Positions 47,301 to 56,699 of a stretch of DNA of 64,000 bases are shown piece after piece. Under the pieces are notes generated by a model. The model did no database searches. It saw only the letters and a program-made list of their open reading frames with translations, and was not told the origin of the DNA. Numbering within the stretch: the first letter of the stretch is position 1; each line of letters opens with the position of its first letter. Origin of the DNA: Fratercula arctica. Taxonomy: Eukaryota > Chordata > Aves > Charadriiformes > Alcidae. The stretch lies in the NCBI GenBank assembly GCA_947846985.1, contig CANTUZ010000006.1, forward strand, positions 45,615,707 through 45,679,706. The letters run 5' to 3'. Both the position numbers and the translations under genes were made by a program.

Positions 47301-50231
47301 ATAAAAGTGAATTTATTTTGTATTGGATCAATTTTAATTTAATGTTTATATTGATCATTATATTTTTAGAATCAGAAACTATAACTGTAAATTAAATAAA
47401 CACGCATTACTTCGTTCAGACTAACAATGTAAGATAACAAGTGAAAGGAATAGACTACATGACATGCTAAGCAGTTGTTTCTTTATTTAAAAATAGAGAT
47501 AGAATGCCATCTACTTGTTAGTTTCCTATATTGCTGGCTGAGGAAAAAAGAGCTAACACCCTTGGATTACTGCAGTCTTTTAAGTATTGCTTTGGCTAAT
47601 CATCTGTGTCCAGAGTTACATGGGGAAAAAAAAATAGCAGCCATCAAATTAGCATGCACCTGATATGTTCAATGCATCAATTATACAACAAAGCAGAGCT
47701 CTCTCCCTTTCCAAGGTACTGACTCCCAAATGCCAAACTCTGGAAATCATTCCAGGCTATGAAAGTAAGAGACAACCTCTGATGCTTCTTAGTTATTTAG
47801 AATCCAGATCCTGGCCAAGAATTTGCATTATTGAAGGTATAGAAGTAATCAGACTGAAGTACAGTGACAGTCTTTGTTCTGCACTGCTCACCAGTCTCTG
47901 GAGATGACTTTACAACAACAACTTTGTCCCTGAAGTTTCAGAATGGGTGTTATCAGCTGGACAAAACAGCAAAGAGTTGTTATTCAAGGACAGGGCGGAC
48001 AAAACACAAATTTATTCCTGTTGTTACAGGGCTTTCATCACAGAATCAAAAATCACAATGCCTACCAGGAAAATCTACAGAGAGCACCTATTAACCCATA
48101 AGCACAAAAGATGACAGACATTTATAGCACCTGTGAGCTTTGCTTACTAAAGCCTATATCCGTTCTCTACCAGCTCTCTTTGCACCTCATCATGCTCTTC
48201 ATTTGCAAATTTTTTTGACTAACAGAAAAACACACTAACAGACTATGATATTTGGGGGGAAAAAAAAAAAAAAAACACAGAGTTGCTCGGTTATTTTTTT
48301 TCCCCCCTGGCAAACTAGCCATCTGTGTGACAAAAGTCTTGGAAAGAAGATCTATAATTCCTGTGTATTCAGCTAAGTTGTCATCTCATTGGCTTTTCAA
48401 CACTGCTCCCTCCAAGCACTAGCCGTTCTTTTACAAATATTTATTTGGAAGGTCCATAACCTTTTAGAAACCTTAACCATACACAAGGGGTTAAATAAAC
48501 AAGTCGCCAGTGAGAATTTCCCTGCTTTAGAAAAATGGAGAGAGTGACTCTAAACCTGAGAATCATAAATATTGCTATCAGTCTCATTGTATTTGCTTTC
48601 TGGTTTTTGATCCTATAAGGGATGAAGGCTGCCACACTGATTCTGAAGCCAAAATGGCTAGAAGTGTAAAATACAACTGGTTTATGCATCTGTTCCTAGG
48701 ACTCTACAGACTGATACTTTGAGAAAATAGCCAACTACCACACAGAATATGGTTAAAAAGTTAATAATAGTTTTATTCCTTAAATGCTGCATAAAGGTAT
48801 TCTGAGATTAAAAAATGTTGAGCTATCTGATGAAACACTCCAAATAATTTTTTTCCCCTCTCCTTTTTATTTGTGGATTGGATACAAGTCCAAAGGAGAT
48901 CGAATACAAAAGTAAAATACAGAATATTCATTACTTACCTCAGACCTACTTACAGAAGCCGCTCAATCTTTATTCTCCTAAAGTTATCACGGAATTGATC
49001 AGACTCACAATTAAGGCAATAATACACGGACCCTTATGCCCAATACAAAACACAGGAACTATTCTAACTCCAGATATGAAAACACAGAACTCTTAAGGAT
49101 ATTGGGCTTTGCTGCAATATGTGCTCCCTCTCCTCTCCAAGTACCTTAGAACATTCTTAAATTAATTTCTTAAGTTTATATAACTGAGCAAAATGTCATA
49201 ATATATATGACAGCTTCCCTCGGTTCTTTATGGACGCTACTATAGGCCCAGCCTTAGAGAAAGGAGATATTATGTAGAAGCAGAGATAAAAACACTTCCA
49301 GGCAGCTGAGCTAGTCTTAGTTGCTCACATAATACAACGAGAGTCTTTTTGTGCCTTTGTCTAAGTTCTTCCACTCCCTCCTCATCCTAACCATTCTCAA
49401 GAACAAAACCTCTTCCTGAAATATTGTGAGACCAACCAGCACAAATCAAATTCAAGAGCAAGGATGAAAGCCTTCAAATAAATATATGGAGGTGAGGAAG
49501 GATGAGAATCAACACTGTATGAGTTATTGCTGCATAATTCCCTACTGAGCTAAGTTAATAAGGTGGCAACCTGATTAAACCACATCCCTGAAGTCTGGTC
49601 TTTCTTCCAGCACACCTGGGACAAGTAATGGGAATACTTCTGAATCCATCAGACATTCAAACCTCAAGGCAAAAACATTCCAGTCTAACACACTATGAAG
49701 CACAACCCAAATCCTGACAGGAAGAAATCCCAAAGGCACTTCTGCTCTTATTGGGTCACAATATCAATGAGTTTTATTAATTTTTATGTAGAAAGCATAT
49801 GGGAGTGCATTTAAGCAAGTAAATCTCTGTGCATTTTGTGCATGCAAAATGGAAGCATCTTTAATTTCTGCAGTTCCACCTAAGTAGGTTAGGTCAGGTC
49901 AGTACAAGCAATTAATATAAATGACCAGGAAGTTCATAAAAGCAATTTAATTTGAATTAACAATTCATCTACTCCCAGACTTGGCTACAGTGAAGAGGCT
50001 GCTACTTTTATCTATTCATGTTTTTGTTTATGTAACATCCACTTTATAGAAGGTGGATGTATGCAAGCGTACTTCTATATAGACAATTTCCGAATCACTG
50101 TCACAAAGAGTTTATAATGCAAGCGAACATGAAAATATACCAGAAAAGCTTTATATTGTTTTCTTTTTCTAAATGAAGCCCTGAAGCCCTGAATTCTGAA
50201 ATAGTACTTTTCTAGGCAATCTAACATGTCT
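44371..50231. other. Gene-free AT-rich stretch
   Basis: Nearly 6 kb with no exon, RNA gene or transposon that I can name. Small local duplications occur: gacaaatatt repeated near 46585-46617, an imperfect direct repeat (about 30 bp) near 45495-45550, and tgaagccc twice near 50175. An A16 run lies at 48260-48275. The 72-codon frame at 48878-49096 has no recognisable domain. Confidence 0.55.
48260..48275. repeat. A16 homopolymer
   Basis: Sixteen A following a short G run. Confidence 0.9.
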
Positions 50232-50442
50232 TTTATATATTAATATTGTGCAATACATAAATAATATATATTGTTATATGTATATAATAATATATATTGT
50301 TATACGTACACATACATATACCTATATGATGTGTGTATATATATAATATATTGTTATATATTATATTCTAATTTATGTTATATATATATAATATTATATA
50401 TTATATTCCCTATGCATGATATATGTATGAATCATATTATAC
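50232..50442. repeat. Long TA-rich microsatellite with internal 26-bp period
   Basis: Some 210 bp made almost only of A and T, with (TA)n blocks. The word ataatatatattgttata occurs at 50261-50278 and again at 50287-50304, a 26-bp period, with a related copy starting near 50343. The tract contains many self-complementary stretches and should melt or extrude cruciforms easily. It lies about 130 bp upstream of a CR1 insertion. Confidence 0.9.
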
Positions 50443-50573
50443 AAAATGGTAAATATAATATTTTCTAGGCTCTTAACTTAGCCAATAGCCTTAACTTAGC
50501 CTTAGACAATCTTCATGAGATAGCCTTTTTGGAGCTATATTATAGAAATGGAATGAAGGACTTTTTAGGATGT

Positions 50574-50848
50574 CAGGTAATGGTAGGACTAGAGGGAATA
50601 GATTAAAACTAGAGATGAGTCGATTCAGACTGGGCGTTAGGAAGAAGTTCTTCACCATGAGGGTGGTGAGACACTGGAACAGGTTGCCCAGAGAGGTGGT
50701 GGAAGCCCCATCCCTGGAAGTTTTTAAGGCCAGGCTGGATGGGGCTCTGAGCAACCTGATCTAGTGGGAGGTGTCCCTGCCCAGGGCAGGGGGCTTGGAA
50801 CTAGATGATCTTTAAGGTCCCTTCCAACCCTAACAATTCTAGGATTCC
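50574..50848 (+). mobile_element. CR1 LINE, 5'-truncated, sense copy
   Basis: Contains agactgggcgttaggaagaa, ggaacaggttgcccagagag, ccatccctggaagtttttaa, the ORF2 stop TAG at 50762-50764, ctagtgggaggtgtccctgc, ggcttggaactagatgatct and ggtcccttccaaccctaaca, ending in attctaggattc. The tail is slightly mutated. It faces the antisense CR1 at 51149 tail to tail, 300 bp apart. Confidence 0.95.
50580..50764 (+). pseudogene. CR1 reverse-transcriptase C-terminal remnant
   Basis: About 60 codons in one frame to the natural ORF2 stop: [40 protein letters not shown] and LDGALSNLI. It is only the extreme C-terminus, without catalytic residues. Confidence 0.9.
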
Positions 50849-51148
50849 ACGAATGACATAAAAAGTAGTGGGAATTTCAGAAATCTGAACTTAATCATCT
50901 CCATTCAAACTAATGTGGGACAAGAAGGCAGCCAGTACGTTACCAAGTACTCATTCACTAACAGCTAGCATCTTCTATCTGCTCAGTTGTTACAACGTAA
51001 CTCCAAACCCAGGAATGAAGATCTTAGACCATGGTTACAATTGCTATGGAAACTGGTCTCTTAATATCTTTGCATTTGGCACATCTGTCTTATTTTGTCT
51101 GCAATTTTTGGAGAAGCAACCTGCTGGCATATAACACCAAATGATAGA
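50849..51148. other. Spacer between two convergent CR1 copies
   Basis: Three hundred bases with no recognised feature. The frame at 50913-51134 is short and anonymous. Confidence 0.6.
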
Positions 51149-51253
51149 AATCATAGAATAGTTTGAGTTGGAAGGGACCTTTAAAGGCCATCTAGTCCAA
51201 CCTTCCCGGCAATGAGCAGAGACATCTTCAACTAGATCATGTTGCTCAAACAG
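51149..51253 (-). mobile_element. CR1 LINE 3' end, antisense scrap
   Basis: The antisense 3' tail aatcatagaatagtttgagt is followed by tggaagggacctttaaaggc, catctagtccaaccttcccg and gcaatgagcagagacatctt, then aactagatcatgttgctcaa. That is the complement of the 3' UTR and the ORF2 end. Only about 105 bases remain. Confidence 0.93.
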
Positions 51254-51628
51254 AGAAAGGTAGGGTAAATGAGACAAAATTTGGAACAGGGAAATTCCAT
51301 GAAAATTTGCTGAACATAAATTAAACCACTATTTTCTAGGCAAGTTCAGTGAAGGACATGGTTTGGGTCAGACCATCCCTGTGACTGGGAATGCATACAA
51401 GAAGTGAGTGACAGGGGCAGGCAGCCAAGGCTTTAGCTTCCTGGTATGTTTTGTTTCTTTTTCGGTTACTACAACAGAGACTGAGGCAATCAGTGAAATC
51501 AGGCAGGAAAGTCTGAAATGGAAAACAGTCCTTCATACCAATTTGCAACAGCAGGTACTGCTCATACTGTATCTGCCTCAAAAAAATGTAGTAACAACAC
51601 TCAGCAGTTATTACTGCACTACAATTTT

Positions 51629-51795
51629 GAAGCACTTTGCAAACATTAATTAATTAGCCCCACAACTCGTCTTTCAGGCAGGTAATCAGCTTGATTCTAT
51701 TAAAAAACCCTGCAACATGGAGAGGTTAAGTGACTCACTGTGAAGTAGTGAAGGTGCTGGGATTCAGTCTTGGTTCACTGTTTCATGCTCAAGCA
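51629..51795 (+). mobile_element. MIR-like SINE relic, sense
   Basis: MIR landmarks in order: gaagcactttgcaaacatta, cacaactcg (cctcacaac block), aggcaggtaatcag, catggagaggttaagtgact (MIR: cacagagaggttaagtgact) and ggtgctgggattcagtcttg (MIR: gagctgggattcgaacc). This is the clearest MIR relic of the window. Confidence 0.7.
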
Positions 51796-54650
51796 AATGT
51801 TTCTCTGCTATCAAACACCATAAAAGACTAGATCCTGCGCTAAAAGCAACACTGTAACTTCATCCAGTTACTGAGATGAATGAAATCGGATCAGTTTACA
51901 GATACTGGGCACAAAGTATTTTAGTCTTGGTTTAAGCCATACCACTGGAGCATTAAGCAGCAGTGGCTAAAGCCATAACCTGGAGCAATTAATACTAATA
52001 TTAACTCCTCTAACACCACATCAGGGGATATGGACACACATGGAAGTCTGTTATATCAGTCTGTATGGTCTGGCTGAAGCTTGCTGAAACTAAGGCATTT
52101 TCTGTAACATTTCGGGATGAAAAATAGAATATTTTCTGATAAGATTCCATTTCACTGGAAAATTTACAACCAGAATCTTTAGGCAAACCATTAGAAATAG
52201 ACATTGTTACCTAAGTTAACTCAGCGTTCCTGCCTGTTGTTGTATAAACTTGTAAAAATTTTGTTAAGTTTAGATAAATTCCAAATTTCTTTCCAAAGAT
52301 TTCAAGTCTCAGCTGTAGTTTAGACAAGATGTTCCCTTTGCACTGCAGCCAGGAAAGACTTCACATACTCCTTATTTATTGCTTTTACATAGAAAATACC
52401 ATATTCTGTCTTTAGTGATCAAACTCATACATAATTTTTTGGGAAAAAGACAGAACTCTTTGGAGCTGAAATGGTGCAGTTTTCTCTTGCCAGCCTGGAA
52501 AGCCAGGTTTAGCTTGAATCTTCCACATGGCAGCAGTTAGGAGTGCTTTGGTAGAAGATGCAGGAAACCTCATCTCTCAGCTGCTACAGTTCCCCATAAT
52601 GTGTTGAAGGATACACAGAGACTGTGTTCACTTATGAGCTCAAGCAATTATCCTCACAGAAAGAGGGTTTAATTTGCACCATAATTTTTATTACCTCCAG
52701 TACATAGAGTGTCTAGATAGGTCACCTACTGGACTCTGAATTGATGTCACCTGGTGTAGCTAGACACAAACAAACCATGCAATATAACAGTAAGTACAAA
52801 CTGCACTTTAATTGGATGAATTATTATTTATTTCAATACTGTGTTCTGCAGCTGTATGACTATAAGTCATTGATTGAGATGGGAAACACAGCTTATTTAT
52901 GTGGTCACTTTTTAATATGGACTGAGATCAGCTTTCATTACCAGTGTAGCACTGTAGCAGTTCCCAACACTGTTCAAGCAAGTGGAACAGATGCCAGCCT
53001 TCAGGATCATACCCAGTATCCACCAATATAATTTTGCTATAAAACAAAACAGGCAGTGTTGGGCGGTCAAAATTAAACTATTTTTCAATTTGGTTTGTTA
53101 TGTATTTTCACTATTTGAAATCAGGAATCAAATCATCCACTTAGAAGTCACCACTACAAATCAAGCCATGTTATTTCTTTACCTTGCTTATTACCCCTCT
53201 TCCACCTCTCTCCATGTAAAAACTCTCCTCCCCCATCTACCTTCCACAAGAGGAAAATTATGTTTCCCCTTCACATATATACCTCCCACTACCACTTCCA
53301 ATCTTTTTAAATGAGACAAACTAAACCTTACCATAAGTCCCTTTGACAATATTCGTCAATCCAGACCTTCCATCTTCTGTGGAGAAGTTCTCCATATTCT
53401 GCAGAGACCAGCAAGCTACTTCTTCACCCTCCTTCATTTGGGAACAGACAGACTCCAGGCTCTGGCACCCTGATGCTGGATGACATTATCTTCCCTTTAT
53501 TTTTGTGCCAAAAGACAGGACAGAATTCACTGTGGTACTGCAGGGAAAAAATATGGTAACAAGTATGTTAGGAAATGCATTCAATAAATTGTCATGTTTC
53601 AGCAACACTTGTCTTCCTGAGGGCTTACAGAATTGCCCATTCCATTGGCACTTAAATGTCATGTTACCCATCATAATATCCTTGTTATCATCCTCCAAGT
53701 GCTTCCTTTTCTTCATCTCAGTGGTTCTTAGGCAACTAAGGTTTATATATGACCCCTGCATTACAGTTTTAACTCTTCCCTCAAACAGAGCATTAACTTG
53801 CCTGATCACAATGCAAATTTCTTTCCCCATTTTCTTTCTGGAGAAAGAAAACTGCCTATGCAATTCAGTCTGTGAATGCAACTCTCTCAAGGGCAAATTC
53901 CCATTCCCATGCATCCCCAGCCTTGAAACAGCCTGGGGGTCCTTAAATCATCCTGCTGAAATTCAGGGGCAAACCCAACTGTAACATTTTTGCTGTTACT
54001 CTCACATAGTCCACATCCCAACTTGAAGCTTGCCAACAAATAACTCACATACAATTAAGTGTCCCTCCACATGCTTCTATATCTCTCTGAAAACTCTTTA
54101 ACAGAAGATGTGCATCTATTTATATAAATATGATAATACATCACCACACCAGGCACTGAGGCAATATGCATTGCCAGTAGAGAAATATGAACCTGGGAAA
54201 AGAGCTGTGCATTTGTCTCCAAATACAGAGAATACATGAGCACATGGTTTTGAAAAGAATCTTCTTTTACAGAATTCAGTGACTGGATGAGCCAGCTGGG
54301 GAATGCCTGAACTGAAAACATTTGCCCAGTAAACATTAAAAAACAAAAACAAACCCCTCTGAAATAACCCTACAATCAAGTCAAAGATGGAAACAGTTAT
54401 TTGATAGGAATGGAGAGTTTGAGGCAGTACCAAAGATAGAAAAGAGTTCTCTGCAACAATTTAATAAACCTAACATTATTCCTGGTACTTAATATCCTAA
54501 CATCTTTTTGGGGAATATAAATTATTCAATATTCAAGTGCCCTGTAATTTGATTTAAATGATGAATGGAAAAAATACTTTAATTGTAAAATATATTTTGT
54601 ATGCATCACACAGAAACTTCAAGCAACTTACTGAAACAGGCTCTCAGGAG
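51796..54650. other. Non-coding DNA with one bidirectional open region
   Basis: No repeat family was recognised. At 53486-53984 two long frames overlap on opposite strands: 159 codons on plus (53505-53984) and 142 codons on minus (53486-53914). Neither translation has a domain I recognise. The rest has short frames only. Confidence 0.5.
53486..53984. other. Opposed long open frames, no recognised product
   Basis: The plus frame contains a hydrophobic segment around LLSSSKCFLFFISVVLRQL; the minus frame is polar and basic with EMKKRKHLEDDNKDIMMGN. Long frames on both strands often come from the same lack of stop-forming words, so one may be a shadow of the other or both chance. No TATA, splice pair or polyadenylation signal could be tied to either. 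Confidence 0.15.
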
Positions 54651-54654
54651 AACT

Positions 54655-54745
54655 GCATGGCTCAGAAGATTGCTAATGGGATGTGGCATCCTTCATCATT
54701 AAGATCATGAGTTGAATCCAGAACATGTCAGAAGCAACTGGAAAT
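54655..54745 (+). mobile_element. Possible tRNA-derived SINE relic
   Basis: An A-box-like tggctcagaag (54658-54668) and a B-box-like gagttgaatcc (54709-54719) are spaced as in a tRNA. They are followed by agaacatgtcagaagcaact. The sequence between does not fold as a tRNA and there is no CCA or functional anticodon arm, so a degenerate SINE head is more likely than a tRNA gene. The family is not identified. Confidence 0.35.
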
Positions 54746-54989
54746 GGTTTTTCAACATGGCTAGAAATTCAAAACAGAGTTATTAGTTCCCTTCGTTATA
54801 TCCTCCCCTTTTTTTGTTTAGAAACATCTGTAATTCCTGGTGCAGAAGCATGGAAAATTTTCAGCCCTTCTTGACATTTTTTTCAAGGTGGACCACACTA
54901 CTGGCCTCTTGCTTCAGCCTTGGCCACACTGGTAATCTCACACCTGTATTCCACATGCTCACCCCATTATGGTACACACACATAGGTAC

Positions 54990-55440
54990 ACCTCGATCAA
55001 TAGGATGTCCCGCCATCTTACCAGGTGATAGTCGGGTTGCATCAGTAACTGTGCCTGGCCACCCAGACACGGCGTTAGTGACCACTGCCTTCCCAGGGTC
55101 TTTTCCCCCTTGTTTATAAACACCTCCCGCCATCCAACCAGCCACAGTTGATCCCCTCCTTCTCCCAGTGCCTCCACAGGGTGTCTCCTTGCCAGGACAG
55201 ACGGGATGGGAGCATTGCTCCACAGACACCTCCACCTGCTGACCCCGATCCCGCCCTCCTTCCTGAGGAGACCCAGGCTGAGGTGCCACACCGGCCCCTC
55301 TGATTGGCTGAAGGCGTGGCGGGAGGCGGGCTGTGTGCAGCCATGACAGAGCCGGCCACAGCCGGCCTGGGGCAGGGCACGGCCTCCTCACACACAGGGC
55401 ACCGGCCCCCTGCCCCGCAGGGCCCTGGGCTTTTTGATAA
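54990..55440 (+). promoter_or_regulatory. Isolated GC-rich island with promoter-type motifs
   Basis: This is the only sizeable GC-rich block outside the CR1 copies. It holds a YY1-like ccgccatctt (55010-55019), three TCCCGCC E2F-like words or close neighbours (near 55009, 55125 and 55249), an inverted CCAAT box in tgattggctg (55303-55307) and a GC box, gaggcgggct (55323-55332). By eye about eleven CpG occur between 55240 and 55430. An ATG at 55343, with a purine-poor context, opens a 50-codon frame to 55495 beginning MTEPATAGLGQGTA. The arrangement fits a TATA-less promoter for a non-coding RNA or a first exon. No acceptor-bearing downstream exon was recognised, and a GC-rich repeat or an enhancer is also possible. 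Confidence 0.4.
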
Positions 55441-55499
55441 AAACCAATATACTACATCCGTGTTTATTAAGGAAATCCTGACAGGTCCTGGATGATGGC

Positions 55500-56057
55500 A
55501 GCATTTGCTTTAACAATCCAGGACTAGAAAGTCTACTTTTGACTATGATCTTTCCTTTTATGCACCACACTAATTCATAGTATTTTCTAAGCAAAACTGT
55601 ATCCAGAAAATTTTTGCTCTTGCTTTTCTCTGTAAAATACATACCTGCCTGATCATTTTACAGTTTCTGCTTAAAATACCTGAGGTATTTTAAGGCAATC
55701 TGTTAAAATTTAGTTTAACTAAAGTTACAGTCACTAAAAACTGAGCACCCCTTGTCGTTACAAAAGCAGAGACCAAGAAACAGGCAGTCGAAATTATAAT
55801 ATTAAACTGCATCACAGTAGACTTTATTTACATACAGCAAAGTCTTTTCCTAGAACTAATTATTTTCCTTCTTGTGAATTATTGTTTTAGTGCATTGACT
55901 GCTCAGCCGATAGCCAGGAGACTTCATGGCATCTCCTCATTTTGCCACCAATCTGAACTGTACAACTTTGAGAAAGTGAAGTTTACATTTGTAGCATCTG
56001 CTGCATGTAATTCCTTTAAAGCAGAAATCATCTATAACTATCAGTGAAGTTCTTAGT
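55500..56057. other. Non-coding DNA, nothing recognised
   Basis: AT-rich sequence downstream of the GC island. If the island is a promoter firing rightwards this would be transcribed, but I see no exon. Confidence 0.5.
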
Positions 56058-56090
56058 TGTGGTGGTTTGGGCTGGGCTGGCCACCAAAAC
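56058..56090 (+). mobile_element. Possible avian LTR edge fragment
   Basis: The run tgtggtggtttgggctgggc followed by tggccaccaaaacag resembles the 5' edge of an LTR family of avian endogenous retroviruses that opens with tgtggtgg and carries a ccaccaaa word soon after. Only this edge is seen; no matching 3' edge, primer-binding site or coding remnant follows. It is a weak call. Confidence 0.25.
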
Positions 56091-56198
56091 AGATGACAGA
56101 TGCTCTCTTTAACAACAAAACTTCAGTCTCTGTTGGATTTTTGACGCACTATTTTAATATAAATAATAGCGGTTGCTTTGGAGTTGTGGGCTCCCCGG

Positions 56199-56676
56199 TT
56201 CAAGAAGGACAGGGAACTGCTGGAGAGGGTATAACAAAGGGCTACAAAGATGATTAGGGGACTGGAACACCTCTCTTACAAAGAAAAACTAAAGGATTTG
56301 GGTCTCTTCAGTCTGGAAAAAAGACGGCTGAGGGGGGATCTTATCAACTCTTATAAATACTTAATGGGTGAGTGTCAGGAGGATGGGGCCAGGTTCCTTT
56401 CAGTGGTGCCCAGCAACAGGACAAGAAGTAATGGGCACAAACTTGAACATAGGAAGTTCCACCTAAACATGAGGAGGAACTTCTTTCCTGTGAGGGTGGC
56501 AGAGCCCTGGCACAGGCTGCCCAGAGAGGTGGTGGAGTCTCCGTCTCTGGAGACATCCCAAACCCACCTGGATGCGTTCCTGTGCAACCTGCTCTGGGTG
56601 ACCCTGCTCTGGCAGGGGGTTGGACCAAATGATCTCCAGAGGTCCCTTCCAACCCTACCATTCTGTGATTCTGTGG
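56199..56676 (+). mobile_element. CR1 LINE, 5'-truncated, sense copy of a distinct subfamily
   Basis: Starts at ttcaagaaggacagggaact, then aactgctggagagggtataa, ggcacaggctgcccagagag, tctctggagacatcccaaac, tgcaacctgctctgggtgac, ggcagggggttggaccaaat, gatctccagaggtcccttcc and attctgtgattctgtgg. The UTR (gatctccagaggtcc) and the tail variant with ctgtgatt set it apart from the other copies here. It is the longest CR1 in the right part of the window. Confidence 0.95.
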
Positions 56677-56699
56677 TACCTGTGATCGCTGCTTATTAG
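56250..56699 (+). pseudogene. CR1 reverse-transcriptase C-terminal remnant
   Basis: A 149-codon frame carries [75 protein letters not shown] and then reads into UTR sequence ([20 protein letters not shown]) because this subfamily lacks a stop at the usual place in this copy. Upstream coding sequence (56199-56249) is present, but catalytic parts are missing. Confidence 0.9.

Noticed and set aside
54861..55391. 176- and 110-residue minus-strand frames across the GC-rich island
   Set aside because: Long frames are expected where GC is high and stops are rare. They overlap in several frames and match nothing I know.
56250..56699. 149-residue plus-strand frame as a gene
   Set aside because: It is CR1 coding sequence read through into the CR1 UTR.
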